Positions 9,092 to 16,941 of a DNA stretch of 64,000 bases are shown piece after piece; position 1 is the stretch's first letter, and every line of letters begins with the position of its first letter. Below the pieces are notes generated by a model. That model was not told where the DNA came from, made no database searches, and saw nothing but the letters and a program-made list of their open reading frames with translations. Position numbers and translations under genes: made by a program. Location: assembly GCA_019636445.1 (NCBI GenBank), contig JAHBXO010000027.1, positions 1 to 64,000 on the forward strand, in the 5' to 3' direction. Origin of the DNA: Gemmataceae bacterium (GTDB lineage: Bacteria > Planctomycetota > Planctomycetia > Gemmatales > Gemmataceae).

Positions 9092-9138
9092 GCGGGGTCG
9101 TCCCCACCGAGATGGTTTCCGCGCGGGGTCGTCCCCGC
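9092..9138 (-). promoter_or_regulatory. Guanidine-II (mini-ykkC) riboswitch
   Basis: Read on the minus strand, two hairpins lie in tandem: GCGGGG-ACGA-CCCCGC (9138-9123) and GUGGGG-ACGA-CCCCGC (9107-9092), separated by 15 nt. Both have the ACGR loop that defines guanidine-II riboswitches. The second ends 20 nt before the ATG of gdx, with the ribosome binding site GAGGTG in between. This position fits control of translation: guanidine binding should pair the two loops and leave the ribosome binding site free. Confidence 0.92.
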
Positions 9139-9174
9139 AGTGCACTATACCCTTCGACGAGCCAGATCCAACGA

Positions 9175-9204
9175 AAACGGGGGAACCGATCGGTTCCCCC
9201 GTTT
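9175..9204 (-). terminator. Intrinsic terminator after the cysteine-rich protein
   Basis: A near-perfect palindrome (14-bp arms centred at 9189/9190, core GGGGGAACCG) ends in a T run when read on the minus strand. It lies 21 bp past the stop at 9226 and separates that gene from the riboswitch of gdx. Confidence 0.85.
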
Positions 9205-9225
9205 CCCGTTCAGCTCAAGTGGAGC

Positions 9226-9741
9226 TTATGATTCCTTCTTCGGGGCTGGAGCTTCGGCCTTCGGCATGGTCTTCGGGGCGGCGGCCGGAGCGGCGACCGG
9301 AGCGCCGGGGGCGGCGCAAGCCGACGTGGCGCAACCGGTGTTGCAGGTCGTCGGGCAAGCGGGTTCGCAGCAATCCTTCTTCTTGCGATGGAAGAGGCCG
9401 GCGAAGAGCTTCTTCTTGGCGCAGGGGTCGCAGGGGTCGGCGCAGGGCGTGGGGCACGGGGCCGGGCAGGCGACCGGAGCCGGAGCCGGGCACGGGGCCG
9501 GGCAGGCGACCGGGGCCGGGCAGCAAGCGGGGGCCGCTTCGCCACAGCAGGAGCCCTTGCGAGCCTTCCACTTGGCGATCAGGCCTTCACGGCCGCTGCA
9601 GCCGCCGCCATCGCAGCTGTTGTGCTTGGCGAAGAGGCCGACGCGGCCATTGCAACCGCCGCCATCGCAGCCATTGCGACCGCCGAACGACGCGGCATCG
9701 CCGGAGGAAGCGACCGCCATCATCATGACCATGCTGTACAT
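9226..9741 (-). CDS. Small Cys/Pro/Ala-rich protein, unknown function
   Basis: The 171-residue protein begins with a short hydrophobic, Met-rich stretch (MYSMVMMMAVASSG), possibly a signal or anchor. Two similar units follow (GGRNGCDGGGCNGRVGLFAK and NSCDGGGCSGREGLIAKW). The middle has repeated CPAP units (CCPAPVACPAPCPAPAP), then a basic stretch KKKLFAGLFHRKKKDCC, and the end is Ala/Pro/Lys-rich. There are more than twenty Cys residues, many in CxxxC spacing. The start at 9741 has GAGGG upstream; the gene has its own terminator. It resembles no enzyme family. A metal-binding or disulfide-rich surface protein is possible, but the sequence does not decide. GTTGTG and similar short runs repeat within the gene. 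Confidence 0.6.
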   Translation of the reverse strand: MYSMVMMMAVASSGDAASFGGRNGCDGGGCNGRVGLFAKHNSCDGGGCSGREGLIAKWKARKGSCCGEAAPACCPAPVACPAPCPAPAPVACPAPCPTPCADPCDPCAKKKLFAGLFHRKKKDCCEPACPTTCNTGCATSACAAPGAPVAAPAAAPKTMPKAEAPAPKKES

Positions 9742-10094
9742 GTGCAGAACCCTCGGTGTGAAAAGACATTGCGCCAAGCCGAGCGGTTCGTCAAACTGGG
9801 AAATCCAGTCGTTCGCCGCAAACGGGGTAGGCTGGCGTAGTGGGATGGTATTGCGCCCCAAAACCCAGTCAATAGGAATTTGGGTAGTTTGTCGCCGATG
9901 GCGGAATCTGTGTATCCTACGACGATTCTCCCGGACTTGTCCGTAAAGACCGCGCCCGGCACCAACGAATCCCAAATCGGATAGTTCTATCCTATGTTCC
10001 GGCCGCACCATCGGGTATCCTAGTCTCGCCGGCACGGACCGCCGCGATCCCGCCGCGTTCCGGCCGGCCCCGTGACCCACGGAGTGCCGCCATC
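9742..10094. other. Divergent intergenic region without a recognised gene
   Basis: These 353 bp separate the starts of the Cys-rich gene (minus) and the HTTM-linked pair (plus), so both promoters should lie here. It is less GC-rich than its flanks around 9840-9990. No clear promoter consensus, RNA structure or small gene was recognised. CACGGAGTG about 10 bases before 10095 may act as the ribosome binding site for the plus-strand gene. Confidence 0.5.
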
Positions 10095-11309
10095 ATGGCC
10101 GAACCGCTCCCCGCCGATCCGCTGCCACCGCCCGATCCCGCCCGCGTCCACCGATTGGCCGGCCTCGGGATCGTCCTCGCCGCGGTCGCCGCTGGACTCG
10201 GCTTCGCCACCGGCGAGACCGGTCCGTCCCCCCTCGCCACCGTCCGGCTGGTGCTCGTCGCCCTCGGCGCACTGCTCGCCGGGTCGGCTCTTTCGCTCCG
10301 GCCCAACCTGCCCAGCGCCTGGTTCCTCGCCGCCCTCGCCGCCGGCGTCGCGTCCCTCGGCCTGCCCGGACACTGGGATTCGATCCGCATGATGGCGCGC
10401 GTGGCCGCCGGCGCGGCCCTCGCGGGGGCACTGCTCGCGGCGCTGCCATTCGCCCTCCGCGTCGCCATCGGTTCCGTGGCCATCGCCTATCATTTCTTCT
10501 GCATCTTCATGGCCACGACCTGGCCCGACCCCACCCCGTGGTTCACCCAGCAGGTCGGCACGCGCTTCGTCCTGCCCTACATCCAGTTCGTCTACCTCAA
10601 GAACGCCTACCACTTCTATTCCCCCGAACCGGGGTCCGCCAGCCACATGTTCTTCCTGATCGTCTACGACAAGGTCGATCCGAAGACGGGCAAGCCGGAG
10701 GCGGAATGGGTGACGATGCCCGACCGCAAGGCGCACTGGAAGGACCCGATGGGCCTGGCGTATTTCCGGCGGCTCTCGCTGACGGAGCAGGCGAGCCAGT
10801 CGATGCCGGGGATCAGCGAGCAGACCGCCGAGTGGCGGGAGATCGACGCGCGGCGGGCGGCGGTGGCGCAGGGGGCGCATCCGAACACGCCGGCGATCCC
10901 CTACTCGCCGCGGGAGTTCGACCCGATCCAGTACAAGATGCCGCGGTACGACATTTCGCGCTACCTGTTGCCGTCGTACGCGGCCCACCTGCTGCACCGG
11001 CATTCGACGCCCGAACGGAAGGCGAAGACGGTGCGCATCTATCGCCTCGAGCACCCGATTCCGAGCCTGTTCGAGTTCAGCCAGCGGGGGTGGAACCCGC
11101 ACCATCCGCTCGGTTTCAAGCCGTTCTACTATGGCGAGTTCGCCCTCGCCGCCGACGGCGACGCGGTCCTGACCGACAAGCAGGACCCGATGCTCTACTG
11201 GCTCGTGCCGATCCTGCCCAAGGTGAAGGGGTCCGACGGCCGCGAGTTCGAGGACTTCATGAGCAAGCACGCGAAGTACGCCTTCGACTGGGAAGGGAGG
11301 ACCCCGTGA
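10095..11309 (+). CDS. Membrane protein paired with an HTTM protein, unknown function
   Basis: The 404-residue protein has about five hydrophobic segments in the first 150 residues (for example LAGLGIVLAAVAAGLGF and VAAGAALAGALLAAL). A soluble C-terminal part follows, rich in aromatic residues, with QFVYLKNAYHFYSPEPGSAS and a TPERKAKTVRIYRLEHPIP segment. No catalytic motif was recognised. It overlaps the next gene by 4 bases (GTGA), so the two are almost certainly cotranscribed and coupled. The C-terminal part of such proteins usually sits outside the inner membrane. Because HTTM proteins resemble the transmembrane core of vitamin K-dependent carboxylase, a joint lipid- or quinone-related membrane function is a guess only. 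Confidence 0.7.
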   Translation: MAEPLPADPLPPPDPARVHRLAGLGIVLAAVAAGLGFATGETGPSPLATVRLVLVALGALLAGSALSLRPNLPSAWFLAALAAGVASLGLPGHWDSIRMMARVAAGAALAGALLAALPFALRVAIGSVAIAYHFFCIFMATTWPDPTPWFTQQVGTRFVLPYIQFVYLKNAYHFYSPEPGSASHMFFLIVYDKVDPKTGKPEAEWVTMPDRKAHWKDPMGLAYFRRLSLTEQASQSMPGISEQTAEWREIDARRAAVAQGAHPNTPAIPYSPREFDPIQYKMPRYDISRYLLPSYAAHLLHRHSTPERKAKTVRIYRLEHPIPSLFEFSQRGWNPHHPLGFKPFYYGEFALAADGDAVLTDKQDPMLYWLVPILPKVKGSDGREFEDFMSKHAKYAFDWEGRTP

Positions 11310-13183
11310 ACGGTTCCAATCGCTGGACGCGCTTCTGGTTCGCGCCGACCGACCCGACGACGCTCGGCTTCATGCGGATCATGACCGGCCTCGTGATGCT
11401 CTACGTCCACGCCGTCTACAGCCTGGACCTGAGCGCGTACTTCGGCAAGCAGGGCTGGTACTCGCTCTCGGAGGTGAACCGCGAGCGGCGCGAGGCGCCG
11501 AGCGTGCTCGCGCCGATGTTCGGCAAGAGCGCGTGGGTGGAGCATATCCCGAACGCGCACGTGCCGATCTTCCCGCACCGGCTCGACGCCGCGATGACGT
11601 TCATCCGCAATCTCGACGGCGATCCGGCGAAGCGCAGGGAGCAACTCGCGTATCTCATCCGGCTGCACAACGTCGCGCTCGAGCGCGCCAACCCGCCGGG
11701 CGAGAAGAACCCGCGCACGGGCCTCGTGTCGATGGACCCGACCGCGGTGGTGCCGCGGGACCGGATGCGCGCACCGATCGAGGGGCTGGATTATCTCGCC
11801 GGCTTCTACACCGCCCCCAAGGAGCGCGCGGCGCAACTGGACGCGTACGAGAAGCCGGCGCTGCGCTCCCCGCGGGACCGCGTGCCGCCGGCGTTCCTCG
11901 ACGAGTTGTCCGCCGAAGAGCACACGGTCGTTCGGCGCGAGATCGAAGCCCTGCTGGCGGTGCTGCCGGCCGAGTCGACCCAGCGGAAATACGTGCTGGA
12001 CCACCTGCTCGAATCGAGCCTGATCAACCGGCACGCGCTGCTGGAGTTCCTGCTCGACCTTCCGGCCGACGACGCGGAGCGGAATCGGCAGATCAACTAC
12101 CTGGAGAAGTGGAACAGCGAGGAGCGCAAGGCGTTCCGGGTCGGCAACCACACCTTCTCGCTCTGGTTCCACATCAGCGACCCGACCGAGATGGCGGTGG
12201 CGCACGGCGCGATATTGCTTGTCATGGTACTGTTCACGCTCGGCCTGTTCACCCGCGTGACCGCCGTGCTGACCTGGCTCGCCGCCGTCAGCTACATCCA
12301 CCGCACGCAGCAGGTGTTGTTCGGCATGGACACCATGATGAACATCCTGCTGCTCTACCTGATGGTGGGGAACTGCGGTGCCGCCCTTTCCCTCGACCGC
12401 CTGCTCGCTCGCCGCCGCGCCGCCCGCGCCAGCCTCGGCCGCACCGGCACCCTCGACGACGCCACCAAGACGTTCCTCGCCGCGCCGCCGAAGTCCGTCG
12501 CCGCCGGATTCGCCCTGCGCCTCACGCAGGTCCACTTCTGCATCATCTACATGGCCGCCGGCATGTCGAAACTGAAGGGTGCCTCCTGGTGGAACACCAA
12601 CGCCTTCTGGGACACCATGGCCAACCCCGAATTCACCATGATCCACTTCTCGTGGTACGAGCAATGGCTGCGCTTCATGGTCAATGAACGCTTCGTCTAC
12701 GCCTGCATGGCCGGGTTCATGGTCGTCTTCACGTTCGTCATGGAACTCGGCCTGCCGATCCTCGTCTGGACGCGCCTGCGGCCGTACTTCGTCGTGCTCG
12801 GCTGCCTGTTCCACTTCGGCATCTCGCTCAGCATGGGCCTCAACATCTTCGGCCTGTTCATGATGACGCTGTTGCTGTCGTACCTGCCGGGGTGCGCGAT
12901 CCGCAGCCAGCTCCGCGGTGGTTCGAACCTCGCCCCGGTGGTGGTCGCGTTCGATCCGAAACGCGAGGAGCACCTGCGCGCCGCGGCCAACACCGCCGCC
13001 GCCGACGTCGACGGCCAGGTCTCGTTTGAACCCGGCGAGGGGAAAGCCTACGCCGTGACGGTCGGCGGGACCCCGGCCGATCCCGCGAAAGGCGTGCTCG
13101 GTTCGCTCACGCTCGCGCGATTCTTCGGATGGCTGCGATTTCTCCCCGGCGTGCGCGGCCTCTTCGCGCCCAAGGGGGTATGA
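11306..13183 (+). CDS. HTTM-domain (vitamin K-dependent carboxylase-like) membrane protein
   Basis: The 625-residue protein starts at GTG 11306, overlapping the previous stop (GTGA) with GGGAGG just upstream. It opens with TTLGFMRIMTGLVMLYVHAVY, the first helix of the HTTM domain. A soluble insertion of about 230 residues (about residues 60-300) follows, then the remaining helices (about 300-530) including VHFCIIYMAAGMSKLKGASW, a characteristic HTTM stretch. The C-terminal 80 residues are soluble. HTTM proteins share the membrane core of gamma-glutamyl carboxylase, but in most bacteria the reaction is unknown. The large insertion and the tight coupling with the preceding membrane protein are notable. 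The stop codon TGA at 13181 lies inside the palindromic repeat GGTATGATACC. Confidence 0.8.
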   Translation: MNGSNRWTRFWFAPTDPTTLGFMRIMTGLVMLYVHAVYSLDLSAYFGKQGWYSLSEVNRERREAPSVLAPMFGKSAWVEHIPNAHVPIFPHRLDAAMTFIRNLDGDPAKRREQLAYLIRLHNVALERANPPGEKNPRTGLVSMDPTAVVPRDRMRAPIEGLDYLAGFYTAPKERAAQLDAYEKPALRSPRDRVPPAFLDELSAEEHTVVRREIEALLAVLPAESTQRKYVLDHLLESSLINRHALLEFLLDLPADDAERNRQINYLEKWNSEERKAFRVGNHTFSLWFHISDPTEMAVAHGAILLVMVLFTLGLFTRVTAVLTWLAAVSYIHRTQQVLFGMDTMMNILLLYLMVGNCGAALSLDRLLARRRAARASLGRTGTLDDATKTFLAAPPKSVAAGFALRLTQVHFCIIYMAAGMSKLKGASWWNTNAFWDTMANPEFTMIHFSWYEQWLRFMVNERFVYACMAGFMVVFTFVMELGLPILVWTRLRPYFVVLGCLFHFGISLSMGLNIFGLFMMTLLLSYLPGCAIRSQLRGGSNLAPVVVAFDPKREEHLRAAANTAAADVDGQVSFEPGEGKAYAVTVGGTPADPAKGVLGSLTLARFFGWLRFLPGVRGLFAPKGV

Positions 13184-13290
13184 TACCTCCGAGGGGACCA
13201 ACGACTTTCGGCCTCGGTGGTGTAACGCTTGGCGACGAGCGGCGCGGTATGATACCTTCGACGGACCAACGACTTTCGGCCAGTTTTCGG
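13177..13290. repeat. Two direct copies of a ~35-bp unit with palindromic head
   Basis: A unit starting with the palindrome GGTATGATACC and ending with GGACCAACGACTTTCGGCC occurs at about 13177-13219 and again at about 13247-13290. The copies differ by a few bases. The first copy supplies the stop codon of the HTTM gene. The second runs into the compound inverted repeat that follows. Confidence 0.75.
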
Positions 13291-13487
13291 CCCCAACGGG
13301 GCCACCGACAATAGCCAGGGGCGACGGAGCGAAGCGACGGAACCCCTGGTATCGATGGCACGAGAAGTTTGCAGCCCCAACGGGGCGACCTGCAGCAGCG
13401 CGGTCGCCCCGTCGGGGCTACGAAATCTCGACGGTCCGGTTCCAGGGGTTTCACCCCTGGCTATTGTCGGTCGCCCCGTTGGGGCCA
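13289..13487. repeat. Compound inverted repeat with nested GGCCCC/GGGGCC hairpins
   Basis: The outer arms at 13289-13321 and 13455-13487 (33 bp, one mismatch) each begin or end with the hairpin GGCCCCAACGGGGCC and contain CAATAGCCAGGGG. Between them lies a second, inner inverted pair built from CCCCTGG and GCCCCAACGGGGC units. The transcript would fold into a large branched structure. Nothing in it looks protein-coding. It fills most of the gap between the HTTM gene and the FmdB-like gene (13184-13533). Confidence 0.8.
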
Positions 13488-13533
13488 CGAAAACACGGTC
13501 ATCGAACGCTTCCTGAACATTTCGGATGATCCA

Positions 13534-13833
13534 ATGCCGCTCTACCGCTATCAGGTCGTCACCGACGACGACACGGGCGAAATCTTTGAAGTCGTTCAGG
13601 GCATGGCGGACGCGCCGCTGACGGTCCATCCCGAATCCGGCGTGCCGGTCCGCCGGATCTTCACGACCGCGAACGCCCCGAAGAAGTGGACCGGGCAGAA
13701 CATGAAGGCGAACCTGTCCGACAAGAACCTCGACCGGATGGGTTTCACGAAGTACGTGAAGAGCGACAACGGCAAGTACGAGAAGGTGATCGGCAAGGGG
13801 CCGAGCAAGATCAGCCGTCCGCCGGCCGGGTGA
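13534..13833 (+). CDS. FmdB-like small protein lacking the zinc-ribbon cysteines
   Basis: The 99-residue protein reads MPLYRYQVVTDDDTGEIFEV at the start, then SGVPVRRIFTT. This follows the FmdB/CxxC_CxxC regulatory-protein pattern (MPxYxYxCxxCGxxFEV, later CPECG, VRRL) position by position, but the first CxxC is replaced by a Val-Thr-Asp stretch and the second by HPES. No Cys is left, so it cannot form the zinc ribbon. The C-terminal half (NLSDKNLDRMGFTKYVKS, then KYEKVIGKGP) is well conserved in appearance and may be the functional part. The ATG at 13534 was chosen because it starts the domain; upstream bases belong to the repeat. Function is unknown. Confidence 0.7.
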   Translation: MPLYRYQVVTDDDTGEIFEVVQGMADAPLTVHPESGVPVRRIFTTANAPKKWTGQNMKANLSDKNLDRMGFTKYVKSDNGKYEKVIGKGPSKISRPPAG

Positions 13834-13837
13834 GCGG

Positions 13838-14065
13838 TCACCCCGCCGGTTCCAACTCCCGCTTCTTCCAGCCGAAGACCAGCGCCGCGAAGCCGAGGAT
13901 CGCGCACGCCATCGGAATGGTCCGCTCGCGCAGCCGTCGCGCGCCGTCCGTGCTGAGGATCGTCTGCACGGTCCGGCTCTCCCGGCCCATCGGCGGCGGG
14001 TACTTCGCCCAGCCGACCGCCGCCGCGAAGAGCAGCATCGACGAGAGGATCGCGGTACGTGTCAT
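13838..14065 (-). CDS. Small two-helix membrane protein, unknown function
   Basis: The 75-residue protein has two hydrophobic segments (AILSSMLLFAAAVGWA and IPMACAILGFAALVFGW) joined by a polar loop of about 30 residues and ends with a basic-acidic tail KKRELEPAG. GGGAGGG stands at the right distance before the ATG at 14065, which supports translation. It converges with the FmdB-like gene, 4 bp between stops. No family was recognised; small membrane proteins of this type are often lineage-specific. Confidence 0.6.
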   Translation of the reverse strand: MTRTAILSSMLLFAAAVGWAKYPPPMGRESRTVQTILSTDGARRLRERTIPMACAILGFAALVFGWKKRELEPAG

Positions 14066-14280
14066 CGGTTCGCCCTCCCTCGGTGTCTACCGGTCCGTTC
14101 GCGGTGAGTCGGGGCGCTATTTCAAACAATCGCTTTTGAATTCATCAAATTTCGGCGATCCAACGAACATCACAGCCCGAAACGCCCTTTTCTTCTTGTC
14201 CCAACCGAATCGGCACGGTAGACTCCACTCACCTACCGGGGCGCGACCCCATACCTCCCCTTTCGCTTGGAGGCCGTTCG

Positions 14281-15630
14281 ATGCTGACCTTTTACGGCGA
14301 CACGAGCCGCTATTGCGATGGCCTCCCCCGACGATCCTTCCTGAAGGTCGGCGCGCTCTCGTTCGGCGCGGCGTCGCTCTCGCTCGCGGATGTGTACCGC
14401 GCGGAAGCCGCCAGCCCGCAGGTCGCCAGCCTCGCCAAGCACAAGGCGGTCATCAACATCTTCCTCGGCGGCGGCCCGCCGCACCAGGACATGTTCGACC
14501 TCAAGATGGACGCCCCGGCCGAGATCCGCGGCGAATTCAAGCCGATCCAGACGAGCGTCCCGGGCATCGAAATCTGCGAAGTCTTCCCGAAGATGGCGCG
14601 GATGATGGACAAGTTCGCCATCGTGCGCTCGGTCGTCGGCGCCTCCGGCGGCCACGACGCCTACCAGTGCACCACCGGCTGGCGCAACGAATCGCTCAGC
14701 GCCCTCGGCGGCCGGCCGAGCATCGGCTCCGTCCTCGCCAAGCTGCACGGCCCCGTCGACCCGAGCGTGCCGCCGTTCGTCGGCCTCGCCGAAAAGACCT
14801 CGCACGCCCCCTGGAGCGATCCCGGCAAAACCGGGTTCCTCGGCAGCACCTTCGGCGCGTTCAAGCCGAACGGCCCCGACATCGCCAACATGAAGATGAA
14901 CGGTACCAACGCCGTCCACATGGGCGACCGCAAGCAACTCCTCGCCGGCTTCGACAATCTGAAGCGTGAGCTGGACGCCAACGGCGCGCTCGTGGGTATG
15001 GACTCGCACACCGAGCGCGCCATGAACGTGCTGACGTCCAGCCGCCTGATCGAGGCGCTCGACGTATCGAAGGAAGACCCGAAGATTCGCGACCGCTACG
15101 GCGACGGCAAGCCGTACCAGTTCCAGTACGACGGCGCGCCGACGGTGAACGAGCACCTGCTCGTTGCGCGGCGCCTCGTGCAGGCCGGCGCCCGCTGCGT
15201 GACGCTGAGCTACGGCCGCTGGGACAGCCACGGCAAGAACTTCGACCTCGTCCGCGACCACGGCTCGAAGCTGGACCAGTGCCTCTCGGCCCTCGTGTGG
15301 GACCTCGAGCGGCTGGACATGCTGGACGACGTGACCGTGATCGCGTGGGGCGAGTTCGGCCGCACGCCGCGGATCAACAAGGAAGCCGGCCGCGACCACT
15401 GGCCGCAGGTCAGCTGTGCCGTGCTCGCCGGCGGCGGCATCAAGACCGGTCAGGTGGTCGGTTCGACGAATCGCCTCGGCGAGTTCGCCAAGGACCGCCC
15501 CGTCACCTTCGGCGACATGTTCGCGACGCTGTACCACTCGCTCGGCCTGACACCGGAAACGACCGTGCCCGACCCGACCGGCCGCCCGCAGCACGTCTGC
15601 GAAGGCGAGCGGATCCGCGAACTCGTGTGA
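14281..15630 (+). CDS. DUF1501 protein, Tat-exported sulfatase-like
   Basis: The 449-residue protein carries a twin-arginine signal (PRRSFLKVGALSFGAASLS) about 16 residues from its start and the DUF1501 signatures INIFLGGGPPHQDMFDLK, then VIAWGEFGRTPRINKEAGRD and a C-terminal GDMFATLYHSLGL. DUF1501 is related to the alkaline phosphatase/sulfatase fold and is greatly expanded in planctomycetes, where members are usually paired with DUF1549/DUF1553 cytochrome-like proteins. No such partner is adjacent here. GGAGG lies 8 bases before the ATG at 14281. It should fold in the cytoplasm and be exported to the periplasm. Substrate is unknown. Its last 4 bases overlap the next small gene. Confidence 0.88.
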   Translation: MLTFYGDTSRYCDGLPRRSFLKVGALSFGAASLSLADVYRAEAASPQVASLAKHKAVINIFLGGGPPHQDMFDLKMDAPAEIRGEFKPIQTSVPGIEICEVFPKMARMMDKFAIVRSVVGASGGHDAYQCTTGWRNESLSALGGRPSIGSVLAKLHGPVDPSVPPFVGLAEKTSHAPWSDPGKTGFLGSTFGAFKPNGPDIANMKMNGTNAVHMGDRKQLLAGFDNLKRELDANGALVGMDSHTERAMNVLTSSRLIEALDVSKEDPKIRDRYGDGKPYQFQYDGAPTVNEHLLVARRLVQAGARCVTLSYGRWDSHGKNFDLVRDHGSKLDQCLSALVWDLERLDMLDDVTVIAWGEFGRTPRINKEAGRDHWPQVSCAVLAGGGIKTGQVVGSTNRLGEFAKDRPVTFGDMFATLYHSLGLTPETTVPDPTGRPQHVCEGERIRELV

Positions 15631-15980
15631 ACCCGTTCTGGGAACAGTACCTGTCGTATCTCAAGACGCACGCCCTCGCGTGCGTCCTCGTCTTCTTCAT
15701 CGGCCGTTCCCTGCGCAGGGCGATCGGAGCCGAGTCCGAAAAGCGGCGCATCCACGGCCGCTACGTCTTCTGGTGGGCGTTCGGCACCTTCGCGATCGGC
15801 GGACCACTGGGTCCGCTTCTCTTCAAAGTCGAACTTGGATTCGGATCGGATGGCTTTGGCTGGTTCTGTCTTCTCCTCGGCTGGCTGATCGGCATGATTC
15901 ACGGGGCGATCGTGCTGGCGTTCCGGCCATCCCGATCGCAAGCGAATAACAGGGTCGGACCAATGCAAAATGAAGAATGA
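15627..15980 (+). CDS. Small membrane protein ending in a repeat element
   Basis: The 117-residue protein begins at GTG 15627, overlapping the DUF1501 stop codon. It has three hydrophobic segments (ALACVLVFFIGR; YVFWWAFGTFAIGGPLGPLL; GWFCLLLGWLIGMIHGAIVL). The last seven codons (VGPMQNEE and stop) are made by the left arm of the AT-rich inverted repeat at 15956-16043, so the original C-terminus may have been altered by its insertion. No family was recognised. Translational coupling to the DUF1501 gene suggests coexpression. Confidence 0.55.
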   Translation: MNPFWEQYLSYLKTHALACVLVFFIGRSLRRAIGAESEKRRIHGRYVFWWAFGTFAIGGPLGPLLFKVELGFGSDGFGWFCLLLGWLIGMIHGAIVLAFRPSRSQANNRVGPMQNEE

Positions 15981-16043
15981 AAAATGCAAAACGAAGGACT
16001 GTATTCGTTTTGCATTTTTCATTCTTCATTTTGCATTGGTCCG
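15956..16043. repeat. AT-rich perfect inverted repeat, 40-bp arms
   Basis: Arms at 15956-15995 and 16004-16043 are exact reverse complements with an 8-nt loop. The arm is built from repeats of the type AATGAAGAATGAAAAATGC, far less GC-rich than its surroundings. It overlaps the end of the small membrane protein gene and lies 27 bp before the hydrolase gene. In RNA it would form one very long hairpin on either strand. Confidence 0.95.
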
Positions 16044-16070
16044 GTTTGATCGAATCCCTTCAACAACCGA

Positions 16071-16916
16071 ATGACCGGCCCTCCCGCTCCCCGGCGACGA
16101 TTGCGCCGGTTGATTCGCGGCGTTGTCATCCTCGCCATCCTTTCGCTCGGTGCGGTTCTCGTCATGCAATGGCTCGAAAATCGCTTCGTCTACCCAGGCA
16201 GCACCGCGGCCGAGTCGTGGGCGGCGTGCCCCGTCGATGATTACGAAGACGTGTGGACCGTTTCCGCGGACGGTACGAAGATCCACGGCTGGTACTTCCC
16301 CGGCCCCGGGCCGGACGCCGTCGTGCTCGCCCACGGCAACGGCGGCAACCTCTCGCACCGTGCCACGTACGCCATCGAACTCCGCGAGGTACTCAAGGCC
16401 TCGGTGTTGTTGTTCGATTACCCCGGCTACGGGAAGAGCGATGGCCGTCAGTCGGAAGCGGGTTGCACCGCCGCCGGGGATGCGATGATCGAATGGCTCG
16501 TACGGGAGAAAGGCATTCCGAAGAACCGGCAGATCCTCTTCGGCGAATCGCTCGGCGGGGGCGTCGCGGCCGAGTTGGCGACGCGCCACGAACACAAGGC
16601 GCTCGTGCTGACGAAGACCTTCACGAGCCTGCCGGCGGCCGCGAAGATCCTGTTCCCGATCCTGCCGACGGACTGGCTGATGACGAACCGGTACGAGACG
16701 ATCCGCAAGCTGCCAAGCATCCACACGCCGGTGTTCATCGCCCACGGCACCGCCGACCGGTTGGTTCCGTTCCACCACGGCGAGGAACTCTTCGCGGCCG
16801 CGAACGAACCGAAAGCCTTCCATCGCATGGAAGGTCAGGAGCATAACGACCGTTTCACGCCGGACTTCTACCGCGAATTGAAAGCGTTCCTCGACGCGGC
16901 GGCGAAAAAGGAATAG
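16071..16916 (+). CDS. Alpha/beta hydrolase, membrane-anchored
   Basis: The 281-residue protein has a basic N-terminus (RRRLRRLIRG) and one membrane segment (VVILAILSLGAVLVMQW), so the hydrolase domain is probably outside the cytoplasm but anchored. The nucleophile elbow GESLGG gives the catalytic Ser. HGNGGN forms the oxyanion region. HGTADRLVP supplies the Asp and GQEHND the His. This is the Bem46/YfhR-like group of alpha/beta hydrolases, with unknown natural ester or amide substrates. The ATG at 16071 lies 27 bp after the long AT-rich hairpin, with no obvious ribosome binding site. It is full length for the group. Confidence 0.85.
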   Translation: MTGPPAPRRRLRRLIRGVVILAILSLGAVLVMQWLENRFVYPGSTAAESWAACPVDDYEDVWTVSADGTKIHGWYFPGPGPDAVVLAHGNGGNLSHRATYAIELREVLKASVLLFDYPGYGKSDGRQSEAGCTAAGDAMIEWLVREKGIPKNRQILFGESLGGGVAAELATRHEHKALVLTKTFTSLPAAAKILFPILPTDWLMTNRYETIRKLPSIHTPVFIAHGTADRLVPFHHGEELFAAANEPKAFHRMEGQEHNDRFTPDFYRELKAFLDAAAKKE

Positions 16917-16941
16917 CCACGAATAGGCCCAAAAAGAAGCC

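Noticed and set aside
10538..11305. N-terminal extension of the HTTM gene
   Set aside because: The frame is open far upstream but overlaps the partner gene; GTG 11306 has a good ribosome binding site and starts the domain.
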